Below are positions 41,695 to 50,452 of a DNA stretch of 64,000 bases, piece after piece; the first letter of the stretch is position 1, and each line of letters starts with the position of its first letter. The notes beneath the pieces were generated by a model. It saw only the letters and a program-made list of their open reading frames with translations, did not search any database and was not told where the DNA came from. The DNA is from Candidatus Thorarchaeota archaeon. GTDB lineage: Archaea; Asgardarchaeota; Thorarchaeia; Thorarchaeales; Thorarchaeaceae. Both the position numbers and the translations under genes were made by a program. The DNA is taken from positions 71,284-135,283 of the forward strand of contig DXJO01000041.1 of assembly GCA_019057475.1 (NCBI GenBank). The letters are read 5' to 3'.

Positions 41695-41899
41695 CTTAGA
41701 TTGTATTTGACTGAGATCTCAATTCAACATGCAACCTAAGATGCTCTCCACATCTTCATAGATGTGCCAGTGCCTGAAGTCAATCTATGCGGGTCCATCC
41801 AGAGCTATTTCGACAAGAAATTGCCTGGTGCAGTTATGTTTGATATATGTCCCAGCAAAAGATGCTAGAACCAAAGAATGCTGGCTAATGAGATTCGGA

Positions 41900-42604
41900 C
41901 TACAATCTGCCGGTGACGCCTACTTTCGAAGAGTACGTCCATAGGACTTCGGCACAGACATGCCAAGCCATCATTACTTCCTTGTCGAGTTCTAGGTGGG
42001 TGCTAAACAGCTCCTTTACAGAGTTGGACATATCGCCGTGCGGAAAAGCCCCCACACCCAGGATAACAGGTATCGTGGAATCCTGTGGCAGTATGTTTCT
42101 CAACGATTCAGCTGAGGTCTTTGTGCCATCCTCTATTGCCAAGAGAACCAATGACTCACCAGAGCCAGCAGCGAAGTTGCTGACTAAATCGGGAAGGCTA
42201 GTATCAATCACTCTCGCCAATGGCTCACCCTCTGGAGGAATCCTGCCATTCATTAAGAGCTGCTCGAACAATCCAACGAACCGGTCATAGTTTCTAGGAA
42301 GCCGAACATCAGGGCTAATCTCTATTACTCGACCATCTACGAGATGAAGATGAACAGTGAGTAACCCCGCTTTGCATAGGGGCGTTTCAAGTACTGACAG
42401 AAGACTGAGAAAGGTGATGTCTGGACGGCCGCGCTTTTCCATGCTATCAAGGCGTGTCATTGCTCGCCCGTGAAGCGTCTGATCTAGCATCAACTGACCG
42501 GGTTTCTTACGTCTACGTCTAGCATGCGCCTGTATCTCTTTCAAACTAGTGAGTTCCCTAGGAACCAACTCGATTGCGCACTCGAGAAGAATCACGTGGA
42601 GCAT
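41900..42604 (-). CDS. nep1: rRNA pseudouridine-N1 methyltransferase Nep1
   Basis: A 234-residue SPOUT enzyme. MLHVILLECAIELVP, LMLDQTLHGRAM, KRGRPDITFLSLLSVLETPLCKAGLL and RLPRNYDRFVGLFEQLLMNG match the Nep1/EMG1 signatures that bind small-subunit rRNA, and VILGVGAFPHGDMSNSV is the SAM-binding knot. It methylates N1 of a pseudouridine in helix 35 of 16S rRNA. It is divergent from rpp21, with a 20-base gap between starts. Confidence 0.92.
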   Translation of the reverse strand: MLHVILLECAIELVPRELTSLKEIQAHARRRRKKPGQLMLDQTLHGRAMTRLDSMEKRGRPDITFLSLLSVLETPLCKAGLLTVHLHLVDGRVIEISPDVRLPRNYDRFVGLFEQLLMNGRIPPEGEPLARVIDTSLPDLVSNFAAGSGESLVLLAIEDGTKTSAESLRNILPQDSTIPVILGVGAFPHGDMSNSVKELFSTHLELDKEVMMAWHVCAEVLWTYSSKVGVTGRL

Positions 42605-42624
42605 AATCAGACCTCTATCAACGG

Positions 42625-43005
42625 ATGGTTGCGAACGATTTAAGCGATGTGACTATCACTCGAAACAAGAGTTGTCCGTCCGTGAGGAGAAGAAGAGCAC
42701 CAAGGGCTGAAACAAGAAGACTAGCTCGAGAAAGGATCGATATCCTGTGGGAACAGGCGAGCGATGTTGCCTCACAGAAACCACATCTTGCCCGGCAGAG
42801 AATGGCTAGCGCCAGGAAGATTGCACAGAAGGCGAGAATCAAGATACCACGCCATATAGGAAGACAGCTCTGTAGGAAATGCGGGACTGTGCTTGTGCTT
42901 GGTCAGAACTGCAGAGTAAGGCTGCGAAACAATAGATCAAGACATCTCACCGTTACCTGTTTGAACTGCGGTGCAATAAGACGGTTCTATAACAAGAAAC
43001 AATGA
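42625..43005 (+). CDS. rnp4: RNase P protein component 4 (Rpp21)
   Basis: A 126-residue basic protein. ARERIDILWEQASDVA and ARQRMASARKIAQKARIKIP form the helical half, and CRKCGTVLVLGQNCRVRLRNN...CLNCGAIRR is the zinc ribbon of Rpp21. It works with Rpp29 on the RNase P RNA to mature tRNA 5' ends. It heads a plus-strand operon of RNA-binding and ribosomal proteins, as in many archaea. Confidence 0.92.
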   Translation: MVANDLSDVTITRNKSCPSVRRRRAPRAETRRLARERIDILWEQASDVASQKPHLARQRMASARKIAQKARIKIPRHIGRQLCRKCGTVLVLGQNCRVRLRNNRSRHLTVTCLNCGAIRRFYNKKQ

Positions 43006-43057
43006 TGCCACGTCAGAACCTTAAAGAAGAGAACGACTGACGCTTCAATGAATCAAT

Positions 43058-43330
43058 ATGCCTAGCAAGCCCCATCTCGATTCCACAAGGATCAGTATCG
43101 CCTGGCAAGACCCAGTCATGCTTCAGATAGGAAAGGCCGGTATCACGGATAACACCATATCAGAGGCAAGGCGACTTCTCAAGAAACACAAATGTTTCAA
43201 GGTTCGAGTGTTGCGCAGTGCCCTCGACGGAGAACTGACAAAACAGATGTTATTCGAAACTCTGTGTGAACGTTCTGGCGCAGAGCTGGCGGGTTTGCGC
43301 GGCAACACAGCTGTGGTCTACAAGAAATAA
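43058..43330 (+). CDS. CRM/YhbY RNA-binding protein
   Basis: A 90-residue protein. MLQIGKAGITDNTISEARRLLKKHKCFKVRVL, then LFETLCERSGAELAGLRGNTAVVYKK, is the complete CRM fold with its IGKxGIT loop and C-terminal GNTxVVYK strand. Archaeal members associate with pre-ribosomes. Expected neighbours are Rpp21 upstream and S19e downstream. Confidence 0.92.
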   Translation: MPSKPHLDSTRISIAWQDPVMLQIGKAGITDNTISEARRLLKKHKCFKVRVLRSALDGELTKQMLFETLCERSGAELAGLRGNTAVVYKK

Positions 43331-43356
43331 TAAGTCGTCATGGTATAATCGGGTCC

Positions 43357-43370
43357 AAGCCGAGTTCTGT
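43357..43370 (-). ncRNA. RNase P RNA CR-V-like motif (unproven)
   Basis: The minus strand reads ACAGAACTCGGCTT, which fits the universal 3' P4 strand of RNase P RNA (ACAGAAYYCGGCUU). Structured sequence lies 5' of it (AGCC/GGCT hairpin at 43432-43450). However, the companion 5' motif GAGGAAAGUCC is not seen, and only about 150 non-coding bases are available before the S19e start. It may be a truncated gene, part of a gene overlapping S19e, or chance. Confidence 0.2.
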
Positions 43371-43398
43371 GGCTCTAATTGAAGCCGAATGCAACGAC

Positions 43399-43410
43399 AA
43401 CCTTTTATGC
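43399..43410 (+). promoter_or_regulatory. TATA-like element and structured leader before S19e
   Basis: ACCTTTTATGC about 95 bases before the S19e ATG. It is followed by the hairpin GGCC AGCCT TCTGGGGT AGGCT ACC GGCC (43427-43455) flanked by two GACTCTAG copies, which could be leader structure. Confidence 0.35.
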
Positions 43411-43502
43411 GGACTCTAGATTGCGGGGCCAGCCTTCTGGGGTAGGCTACCGGCCGACTCTAGGTAGGGTGAACGCACTTCAATGTGTACGGTGACAAAC
43501 AT

Positions 43503-43955
43503 ATGCCCACGGTCTATGATATTCCCGCCAACATCCTGATACGGCGTCTTGCACTTGACATAAAAGCTCGGAAAGAGATTACACCTCCGGAATGGGCTTC
43601 TTACGTCAAGACAGGCGCTCACAAGGAGAGAGCACCAGATCAAGAGGACTGGTGGTATACGCGGTGCGCGAGTATCATGAGGAAGATATACTTGCGAGGA
43701 CCAGTCGGGATTGAGCGATTGAGAGTCGAGTATGGTGGGAGAAAGAGGAGAGGCACAAAGCCTAACAAATTCCAACGAGGCAGTGGCGCGGTCATAAGGA
43801 CTGCTTTACAGCAGCTGGAGAAGGTGGGCTTTGTCAAGAAACGTGGGAATAAGGGTCGAGAAATGACCAATGAGGGCAAGTCCTACATGGACAAGCTATC
43901 GGCCACATTGAAGACAGAACTCTCGAAGGCTATACCGGAACTGGAGAACTACTGA
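43503..43955 (+). CDS. rps19e: Ribosomal protein S19e
   Basis: A 150-residue protein. TVYDIPANILIRRLA, then WWYTRCASIMRKIYLRGPVGIERLRVEYGGRKRRG, are S19e signatures. It binds the small-subunit head and is needed for 30S maturation. The ATG at 43503 is chosen over an upstream GTG frame (43485). A C-terminal helix AIPELENY ends the protein. Confidence 0.95.
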   Translation: MPTVYDIPANILIRRLALDIKARKEITPPEWASYVKTGAHKERAPDQEDWWYTRCASIMRKIYLRGPVGIERLRVEYGGRKRRGTKPNKFQRGSGAVIRTALQQLEKVGFVKKRGNKGREMTNEGKSYMDKLSATLKTELSKAIPELENY

Positions 43956-43983
43956 AGGAAGCCCCGGGCTAGGGGTGAGATGA

Positions 43984-44313
43984 TTGAGTGATGAAGAGCT
44001 TGAAGCAATTCGGCAGAGGAAGCTAGCGGCCCTCCAAGATCGGGCGATCCAAGAGCAGAGACATGAGCAACAGCTGTCCGAAGCGCAAACAAAGAAAGAG
44101 GCTCTTCTTCGTCAGATACTCACTCCAGAAGCACGACAACGGTTGACCAACGTAAAGATGGTGAAGCCACAGTTTGCTGAACAGATAGAGGCGCAGTTGA
44201 TTCAGCTCGCCGCATCAGGCAGACTCAAGGGACGAGTGGATGACAATCAACTCAAGACACTCCTGCAACAGATCCAGGGAAGGGAGAGAGAACGAAAAGT
44301 CACGTTCAGATAG
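43984..44313 (+). CDS. PDCD5/TFAR19-like DNA-binding protein
   Basis: A 109-residue highly charged protein with TTG start. LEAIRQRKLAALQDRA, ILTPEARQRLTNVKMVKPQFAEQIEAQLIQLA and DNQLKTLLQQI are characteristic of the triple-helix-bundle PDCD5 family, here with its flexible N-terminal helix. Usually encoded between S19e and L39e in archaea, as here. Confidence 0.92.
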   Translation: MSDEELEAIRQRKLAALQDRAIQEQRHEQQLSEAQTKKEALLRQILTPEARQRLTNVKMVKPQFAEQIEAQLIQLAASGRLKGRVDDNQLKTLLQQIQGRERERKVTFR

Positions 44314-44335
44314 AAAAACGCTATAGGTGATGCAA

Positions 44336-44491
44336 ATGGCAAGAAACAAGCCACTCGCGAAGAAACTGAGGATGGCAAGAGCTCTGAAATCGAATTCCTC
44401 GGTGCCTACATGGGCCGTTGTTAGGACAGGTGGAAAGGTACGAAGAACACCGACGCAACGGAACTGGCGTCAGACAAAACTAAAGCCATAA
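44336..44491 (+). CDS. rpl39e: Ribosomal protein L39e
   Basis: A 51-residue protein ([18 protein letters not shown], then [11 protein letters not shown] and [10 protein letters not shown]) with the L39e pattern: a basic helix, one Trp in the middle and a final NWRxxxLK. It lines the peptide exit tunnel. The short length hides it in routine gene finding. It lies between the PDCD5 and L31e genes. Confidence 0.95.
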   Translation: MARNKPLAKKLRMARALKSNSSVPTWAVVRTGGKVRRTPTQRNWRQTKLKP

Positions 44492-44505
44492 ACAGGTGAG
44501 AATAG

Positions 44506-44928
44506 ATGCCTCCAAAAAAGAAGAAAGTGGTCAAAGAGACCAAGGATCTGCCTGAAGTAGAGGAAATAGAAGAGGTAAAAGAGGCAGAGGAGATGGATGA
44601 AGTCGAGGACGCCGAGGAAACGGTTGCTGAGGAGGCGGAAACTCCAGTAGAGGAAGTCCCAGAGGAAGAAATCATCGATGAACGAATTTACACAGTGCCA
44701 CTCCGCAGAGCGTACTGGACTGGTAGCAGACTCCGCAGATCCAACAGAGCAGTAAGAATTCTCAGAAAGTTCGTAGAGAGGCACATGAAGCCGGAAGAGA
44801 TTGTGATTCAGGCTGAAGTCAACGAGAAAATTTGGTCCCGTGGAATTCAGAAACCGCCCAGAAGAGTTAGGATTAGAGCCACTAAGAACTCAGATAATTT
44901 GGTCCGAGTTTACCTTGCGGAGGGATAG
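44506..44928 (+). CDS. rpl31e: Ribosomal protein L31e with acidic N-terminal extension
   Basis: Residues 58-140 are L31e (ERIYTVPLRRAYWTGSRLRRSNRAV, RILRKFVERHMKPEEI, WSRGIQKPPRRVRIRATK). The first 57 residues are extra: a Lys tract MPPKKKKVVK followed by a Glu/Asp-rich low-complexity stretch of about 45 residues. Ordinary archaeal L31e is about 85-95 residues. L31e sits at the tunnel exit, where such a tail could contact factors binding the nascent chain; that is inference. Confidence 0.93.
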   Translation: MPPKKKKVVKETKDLPEVEEIEEVKEAEEMDEVEDAEETVAEEAETPVEEVPEEEIIDERIYTVPLRRAYWTGSRLRRSNRAVRILRKFVERHMKPEEIVIQAEVNEKIWSRGIQKPPRRVRIRATKNSDNLVRVYLAEG

Positions 44929-44934
44929 CACGGT

Positions 44935-45600
44935 TTGATCGCCCGGACGGATTTCGAGGGCGATCCGAATGTCGGAGCCTTTGCTGTCATAACCAATGAG
45001 ATTGCGTTCACATCTCCACATATGAGCAAGAAGTCCATCGACACCCTCGGACGCGCCTTCAATACACAGTTAGTTCAGTCAACAGTAGCAACCCTGGACG
45101 TCGTAGGACTAATGTCCGTTGCGAACCGCAACGGGCTACTTCTGCCTTACACAACAAGGGATGAAGAGCTGGACATAATCAAGCGGAGCGTTGACATAAC
45201 GGTAGACTGGCTGGACAATAAGATGACTGCCCTAGGCAACATCATTCTGGCCAATGATAACGGCGCCATATGCCATCCGGATTTCGATTCAAAGGCAATA
45301 AAGAAAATCTCTGATGTCCTGGATGTCGAGGTGGTCCCCGGCACCGTGGCCAAGCTCCCTATCGTGGGTGTGAGCTCCGTAGTGACAAGTCAGGGGGCGG
45401 TCGTGCACCCCATGGCGACCAGTGAGGAGATTGAACGCATATCAGAGATGTTAAGAGTGCATGTTGAAGTCGGTACAGTGAACAGAGGCAGCCCGTATGC
45501 CCGTCTCGGCGTGTTAGCCAATACCGACGGAATGATTGCCGGATCTGACACCACAGGTGTCGAACTCGCGCATATTTCACAGGTGTTGGGATATGTGTAA
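44935..45600 (+). CDS. eif6: Translation initiation factor eIF6
   Basis: A 221-residue protein with TTG start and the five-fold quasi-symmetric repeat of eIF6 (NVGAFAVITNEIAF, LDVVGLMSVANRNGLLLP, NIILANDNGAICHPDF, KLPIVGVSSVVTSQGAVVHP, RLGVLANTDGMIAGS). It binds the large subunit and prevents premature joining. Encoded next to L31e and L18a as usual in archaea. Confidence 0.95.
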   Translation: MIARTDFEGDPNVGAFAVITNEIAFTSPHMSKKSIDTLGRAFNTQLVQSTVATLDVVGLMSVANRNGLLLPYTTRDEELDIIKRSVDITVDWLDNKMTALGNIILANDNGAICHPDFDSKAIKKISDVLDVEVVPGTVAKLPIVGVSSVVTSQGAVVHPMATSEEIERISEMLRVHVEVGTVNRGSPYARLGVLANTDGMIAGSDTTGVELAHISQVLGYV

Positions 45601-45615
45601 TAGAGGTGCTTAGTT

Positions 45616-45861
45616 ATGGATACGAAAGTATGGCGAGCAATCGGAAAGTACAGGAAGAACAAGAGAACATTCACATTCACAAAGGAACTGATAGCTCTGA
45701 AGGAGTCGCATGTGAGAGAACGCATACTCTCTGATCTAGGCAGCCGCCACAGAGTTAAGAGAAGGGACATCGAGATTTCCGAGGTCATAGAGATAAAGCC
45801 TGAGGAAGTAGTTAGTCTCGAGTTGCGAACAATCCTAGGTGTGGAGAGCAAGATTGGATGA
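45616..45861 (+). CDS. rpl18a: Ribosomal protein L18a (LX)
   Basis: An 81-residue protein starting MDTKVWRAIGKYRKNKR, then LIALKESHVRERILSDLGSRHRVKRRDI and ISEVIEIKPEEV, the short single-domain LX form found in archaea. Its stop overlaps the prefoldin start by four bases (45858-45861). Confidence 0.95.
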   Translation: MDTKVWRAIGKYRKNKRTFTFTKELIALKESHVRERILSDLGSRHRVKRRDIEISEVIEIKPEEVVSLELRTILGVESKIG

Positions 45862-46292
45862 GTGAGGAGCAGGAGAATCTTCTGCGGAGAGTATATGCAG
45901 AACAGCAGATGGCTTCCACCACCATAGAGCGTAAGGGACAGCAAATGATTCGTGTGCAGTCATACTTGGACAACTACCAAGTTGGCTTGCTGGTTCTGGA
46001 AGAGTTGCTGGGGAAGAAGACGGGAGAAGAGATACTCATGAATGTTGGTGGTGAAATCTATGTCCACGCCAAGCTCGTTGACTCAAAGAAGGTTACCAGA
46101 CACATCGGAAAAGGCATCAGCATAGAACAGGACATAGCAGATGCCAAGAAGAGTATTGAGGAGATTATTTCGAGCCTAAAAAAGCAGTATGACTCCCTTG
46201 CTCAGGAGTATCAGCAGCTGCTTGGTTGGTCGTCAAAGTTGGGCACACAGTTCCAGCAATTAGCCGCGGAGATGCAGAAAAAGGAGGAGTAG
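45858..46292 (+). CDS. pfdA: Prefoldin alpha subunit
   Basis: A 144-residue protein with two coiled-coil helices around a central beta hairpin (LLVLEELLGKKTGEEILMNVGGEIYVHAKLVDSKKVTRHIGKGISIEQD). With beta subunits it forms a hexamer that hands unfolded chains to the thermosome. Ends four bases before ftsY. Confidence 0.92.
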   Translation: MSEEQENLLRRVYAEQQMASTTIERKGQQMIRVQSYLDNYQVGLLVLEELLGKKTGEEILMNVGGEIYVHAKLVDSKKVTRHIGKGISIEQDIADAKKSIEEIISSLKKQYDSLAQEYQQLLGWSSKLGTQFQQLAAEMQKKEE

Positions 46293-46296
46293 CAGA

Positions 46297-47208
46297 GTGT
46301 TTGACAAGCTCCGTGGCGCCATTAGCAATGCTGTGACCAAGGCGACCACAAAAGAGCTTACAGACAAGAATCTCTCCGATGCAGTATGGGAACTACAGCT
46401 AGTCCTCATACAGAATGATGTAGCAGTGGAAGTGGCAGAACACATTTGTGAACTCACAAAGGAAAAAATGCTCGGTTCTAGAACTGGGCGCTTGGAAAAC
46501 CTTACGAAGCTCTTCCATTCAGCATTGCACGATTCAATAATCGAAGTTCTTACTCCTGAATACCCCCTAGACCTTCTAGAATTCGCCAAGAAAAGAAGAG
46601 ATGAAGGTGACCCGACAACAATTCTCTTCGTAGGTGTCAACGGAACGGGGAAGACAACAACACTAGCGAAACTGGCACACCTCTACAAGAAGAACGGGTT
46701 CTCGGTAGTCATTGCCGCTGGAGATACATTCCGGGCTGGAAGCATTGAGCAGCTTGAGAAGCATGCTGAGAAACTGGAGATTAGGGTCATCAAGCAGGGC
46801 TATGGTTCAGATGCTGCGGCAGTCGCATATGATGCAGTTGCTCACGCAAAGGCCAGACACATTGATGTTGTGCTCATTGACTCCGCGGGAAGGATGCAGA
46901 GCAACAAGAATCTCCTAGCAGAGATGAAGAAGATGGCCCGCGTTGCAGAGCCAGATCTTAAAATCTTCGTGGGAGATGCTTTAGCAGGGAACGATGCATT
47001 GTCTCAAGCGAAGGAGTTCAATGATGCAATTGGTATCGACGGGGCAATTCTCACCAAGATTGATGCGGATCCATCAGGAGGCGCTGCCCTATCAGTGACA
47101 TTCATCACTGGGCGGCCCGTTGTCTACGTGGGTATAGGCCAAGGCTACGAGGACTTGCATCGATTCGATCCCGAGTGGCTTGCACAAAGGCTCATGTCAG
47201 AGAAGTGA
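46297..47208 (+). CDS. ftsY: Signal recognition particle receptor FtsY
   Basis: A 303-residue protein with GTG start and the SRP-GTPase NG domain: GVNGTGKTTTLAKLA (G1), AAGDTFRAGSIEQL (insertion box), IDSAGRMQSNKNL (G3), ILTKIDADPSGGAALSV (G4) and GIGQGYEDLHRFD (G5). No acidic A domain precedes the N domain. It docks SRP-ribosome complexes at the membrane. Confidence 0.95.
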   Translation: MFDKLRGAISNAVTKATTKELTDKNLSDAVWELQLVLIQNDVAVEVAEHICELTKEKMLGSRTGRLENLTKLFHSALHDSIIEVLTPEYPLDLLEFAKKRRDEGDPTTILFVGVNGTGKTTTLAKLAHLYKKNGFSVVIAAGDTFRAGSIEQLEKHAEKLEIRVIKQGYGSDAAAVAYDAVAHAKARHIDVVLIDSAGRMQSNKNLLAEMKKMARVAEPDLKIFVGDALAGNDALSQAKEFNDAIGIDGAILTKIDADPSGGAALSVTFITGRPVVYVGIGQGYEDLHRFDPEWLAQRLMSEK

Positions 47209-47273
47209 CTGAGTGGACAGTTTTATTACTGAGGGCTTCTGATGTCGCTCGCGTTTGCATATAGCAACCAGAG

Positions 47274-48206
47274 GTGGTCAGGTTGAGCCTAAAGGGCAGA
47301 CATCTGGTAGACTTGTCAGACTTTGAAACACAAGAACTCCGTAAAATACTGGATACTGCTCATGATCTCAAGCAGAAACAGAAGAAAGGAAAGCCACATG
47401 AGATCCTTAAGGGCAAGTCCCTTGCAATGATATTCATGAAGTCCTCAACAAGGACTCGAGTTTCTTTTGAGGTAGGAATGACTCAACTGGGTGGACATGC
47501 ACTCTATCTTCAACCCAGTGGAACACAGCTCGGGCGGGGTGAAACAATAGGTGACACAGCCCAGGTTCTCAGCAGATACTGTGATGTTATTATGGCGAGG
47601 GTGTATGCCCATAGCGAGGTTGCTGGTCTAGCCAAGTATGCTACTGTACCTGTGATAAATGGGCTTTCAGACTTTCTGCATCCCTGCCAAATTATGGCAG
47701 ACATGCTGACTATAGAGGAACACAAGGGAGGCCTTGAAGGTCTCAAAATCACCTACGTCGGGGACTCGAACAATGTTAGTAACTCGATTATGCAGGGCTG
47801 CACGATGATGGGCATGGATGTTACAATTGGGTCGCCCAAGGGTTATACACCGATTGAGGAAATAATGACGAGAGCGGATAGACTCAGCAAGAAGCACGGC
47901 ACGACACTCGAGGTTGTGAATACTCCCGCCGAGGCCGTAAAAAACGCGGATGTCATCTACACAGACACGTTCTTCTCGATGGGCCAAGAGAAGTCAAAGG
48001 AGAAGGAGAGTGCACTGATGCAATTCCAAGTGAACAAGGGACTGGTTGGAAAGGCGAAATCCGATGTCATTGTAATGCATTGCTTGCCTGCGCATCGAGA
48101 TGAGGAACTTACTTCAGAAGTCATGGATGGCCCCCATTCAGTTGTCTTCGATCAAGCAGAGAACCGCTTGCATGCGCAAAAGGCGATACTTGCACTCATC
48201 GTATAA
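47274..48206 (+). CDS. argF: Ornithine carbamoyltransferase
   Basis: About 310 residues. SSTRTRVSFEVGMTQLGGH is the carbamoyl-phosphate site, FLHPCQIMADMLT the second, and MHCLPAHRDEELTSEV the C-terminal ornithine/CP motif that separates OTC from aspartate transcarbamoylase. It forms citrulline in arginine synthesis. A GTG at 47274 starts the frame, but a TTG at 47283 has GAGGTGG directly upstream and is more likely. No other arg gene is near. Confidence 0.93.
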   Translation: MVRLSLKGRHLVDLSDFETQELRKILDTAHDLKQKQKKGKPHEILKGKSLAMIFMKSSTRTRVSFEVGMTQLGGHALYLQPSGTQLGRGETIGDTAQVLSRYCDVIMARVYAHSEVAGLAKYATVPVINGLSDFLHPCQIMADMLTIEEHKGGLEGLKITYVGDSNNVSNSIMQGCTMMGMDVTIGSPKGYTPIEEIMTRADRLSKKHGTTLEVVNTPAEAVKNADVIYTDTFFSMGQEKSKEKESALMQFQVNKGLVGKAKSDVIVMHCLPAHRDEELTSEVMDGPHSVVFDQAENRLHAQKAILALIV

Positions 48207-48218
48207 GAGGCGGAGCAG

Positions 48219-49187
48219 TTGGTCAACGAAATCATTGCCATCGGCAGAATAAACATTGACATGGTCATGTATGTTGACACGCTTCCGGGTCGCATTCAGC
48301 ATGTTGTATCAGACAAGGGACATATCTCATTTGGTGGCTCTGCTGCAAACTTCGCAGTGGAAGCAACGCTACTGGGTGTGAAGACGGGGCTAGTGAGCTG
48401 TGTTGGTGATGATATCTACGGCAAGATGGTTCTGAAACAGCTGTCAAAGTTTGGTGTAGATACGAGTAATGTACTGGTGCTGGGCAAGCAGGCGACAGGG
48501 CTCTTCTTCATGGCGCGCCATCCAACGGATGGAAACATAGTGGTGGCCAACCCGGGGGCAAACCGCTTCCTTGAGAAACATGTGCTTGATGAGGAATACG
48601 TTGCACGTGCAAGTAGCATTCATGTGGCTGGCGGCTTCCCAATGATGACTAGCAGGGCGTTAGAGATCGCCTCAACCAATGGGATGATTTTTTCGTTTGA
48701 TCCGGGTCATGCTGCAGATACAGTGGACTTCTCGAAGATACTACCTGGGACTGACCTGCTTTTCGTGAACCAGTACGAACTGAAGAAGTACTTCAAGATT
48801 AGTCTGTCAGAGAAGGCGCTCAAGACCTTTGCAAAGGGATTTCCGGGCATGGTCATAGTGAAGACCGGGAGTAAGGGTGCAATAGCGACTGACGGGTTTG
48901 AGTATCACACATCGGACATATTCGAGGTGCCAGTAGTAGACACCGTTGGCGCGGGTGATGCTTTTGCTGCAGGATTCCTAACGGCATGGACTCGATCAGA
49001 GAAAATAGCGCAGGCACTTCATTTCGCTAATGCGGTGGCCGCACTTGCAATAACGAAAAGCGGAGCTCAGACTGGACCCACATTGGATGAAACTGCGAGT
49101 CTTCTGGCTAAGCATGGGGTTTCCATTGAGCCTATTCTTCGTTCTTTTCGGAAAGGCATGAAGAAGAAACGGTACCGACATAACTGA
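48219..49187 (+). CDS. PfkB-family carbohydrate/nucleoside kinase
   Basis: A 322-residue protein with FGGSAANFAVEATLLG (PfkB signature 1) and VDTVGAGDAFAAGFLTA (signature 2, with the catalytic Asp). GINID-like substrate contacts near the start are replaced by GRINIDMVMYVDTLP. The substrate could be ribose, adenosine or a sugar phosphate. The last 15 residues are unusually basic (RSFRKGMKKKRYRHN). It follows argF by 12 bases. Confidence 0.9.
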   Translation: MVNEIIAIGRINIDMVMYVDTLPGRIQHVVSDKGHISFGGSAANFAVEATLLGVKTGLVSCVGDDIYGKMVLKQLSKFGVDTSNVLVLGKQATGLFFMARHPTDGNIVVANPGANRFLEKHVLDEEYVARASSIHVAGGFPMMTSRALEIASTNGMIFSFDPGHAADTVDFSKILPGTDLLFVNQYELKKYFKISLSEKALKTFAKGFPGMVIVKTGSKGAIATDGFEYHTSDIFEVPVVDTVGAGDAFAAGFLTAWTRSEKIAQALHFANAVAALAITKSGAQTGPTLDETASLLAKHGVSIEPILRSFRKGMKKKRYRHN

Positions 49188-49265
49188 GTATTACCGGTGT
49201 AGTATTCTCCTTTTTGTGCACATAATACGCCCGTAATAACAGCGAACTGCAGGTGTGAGTGAATT

Positions 49266-50399
49266 ATGCATCCCATCTTAGAAGAGGTCCTGAAGTCATC
49301 AAACGCAGGACGAAAGGCGCAAGTTAGTAGGGCGGCGAAACGAACCATCAAGAATACTACATCAGATGAAGAGATAGCAGCCATTCTTGAGGAAGTTAGT
49401 GCCAGAATCTTGGTTGTGGGCGTAGGTGGAGCCGGTAATAATGCCGTGACCCGCTTGATGGATGTTGGAGTAGAGGGGGCTGAAACTCTTGCGGCAAACA
49501 CGGATGCGCAAGACCTCTATTTCTGTAACTCGCATCATAAGCTGCTCCTTGGTAGGGACACCTGTGGAGGTTTGGGAGCAGGTAATGATCCTGATGTAGG
49601 AGAAGCTGCTGCAGTTGAATCGTACGAAACAGTCAAGGATGTCGTAAGAGGGGACCTTGTCTTCATTACCGCGGGGATGGGTGGAGGTACAGGTACCGGT
49701 GCGGCACCAATCATAGCAAAGGCTGCAAGAGAGAACGGCGCATTGACTGTGGCCATAGTATGCCTTCCTTTTGAGGTGGAAGGCAAAACAAGGAAGAAGA
49801 ACGCTACCAGAGGGCTCAACGCACTGATGGAGCACGTGGATACGCTGATAGCGATTCCCAATGAGAAGCTCTTAGAGATTGCTCCTGACCTCTCGATGCC
49901 AGAAGCCTTCATGGTTGCAGACGAAGTTCTGGTCCGAGCAGTCAAAGGAATTGCAGAGTTGATTTCGAAGCCGGGGCTGGTGAATCTTGATTTCGCAGAT
50001 GTCCGGACGACGATGAAGAACGGTGGGGTTTCACTAATTGCGCTCGGTGAGGGTCAAGGAGAGGAACGGGCCGATGAAGCAGTATATAATGCTCTGAGGA
50101 ACCCACTGATTGATGTGTCAATAGACAATGCAAGGAACATCCTAGTCAATGTGAGTGGGAGCATGGACATGCAGCTTATCGAAGCCAAGAGGGTAGTAGA
50201 GCTCGTTACAGAACAGGTCAATCCGGGTGCAGAGGTAATATGGGGAGCACTCATTGTACCAGAGCTGGAAGACAGAATCAGAGTAACGATTATTGCCTCA
50301 GGCGTGAGTTCCCCCTATGTGTTTGACTCTGAAACAACACCGGTCACACCTCTTGCAGATGATCTCAAGACGGACCTCGGAATACCTCGCTTGAGCTAG
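49266..50399 (+). CDS. ftsZ: Cell-division GTPase FtsZ
   Basis: A 377-residue protein. VGVGGAGNNAV, TAGMGGGTGTGAAPII (the tubulin signature), AANTDAQDL and LDFADVRTTMKNGGVS (T7 region) are intact, so it should polymerise. The N-terminal 40 residues form a charged extension. The C-terminus is short, ending LKTDLGIPRLS, similar to FtsZ1 tails. It precedes secE and the translation operon, as in many archaea. Confidence 0.95.
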   Translation: MHPILEEVLKSSNAGRKAQVSRAAKRTIKNTTSDEEIAAILEEVSARILVVGVGGAGNNAVTRLMDVGVEGAETLAANTDAQDLYFCNSHHKLLLGRDTCGGLGAGNDPDVGEAAAVESYETVKDVVRGDLVFITAGMGGGTGTGAAPIIAKAARENGALTVAIVCLPFEVEGKTRKKNATRGLNALMEHVDTLIAIPNEKLLEIAPDLSMPEAFMVADEVLVRAVKGIAELISKPGLVNLDFADVRTTMKNGGVSLIALGEGQGEERADEAVYNALRNPLIDVSIDNARNILVNVSGSMDMQLIEAKRVVELVTEQVNPGAEVIWGALIVPELEDRIRVTIIASGVSSPYVFDSETTPVTPLADDLKTDLGIPRLS

Positions 50400-50452
50400 T
50401 CCGATAGCCGACACTCAGCAAGGGTTAAAAGCGCACTAGACTGCTTGCAGTC

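Noticed and set aside
41770-41875. Plus frame VPVPEVNLCGSIQSYF... and the string GCGGGTCCATCCA near 41790
   Set aside because: The peptide is short and unmatched, and the DNA resembles tRNA fragment copy 4 only over about a dozen bases, so chance is likely.
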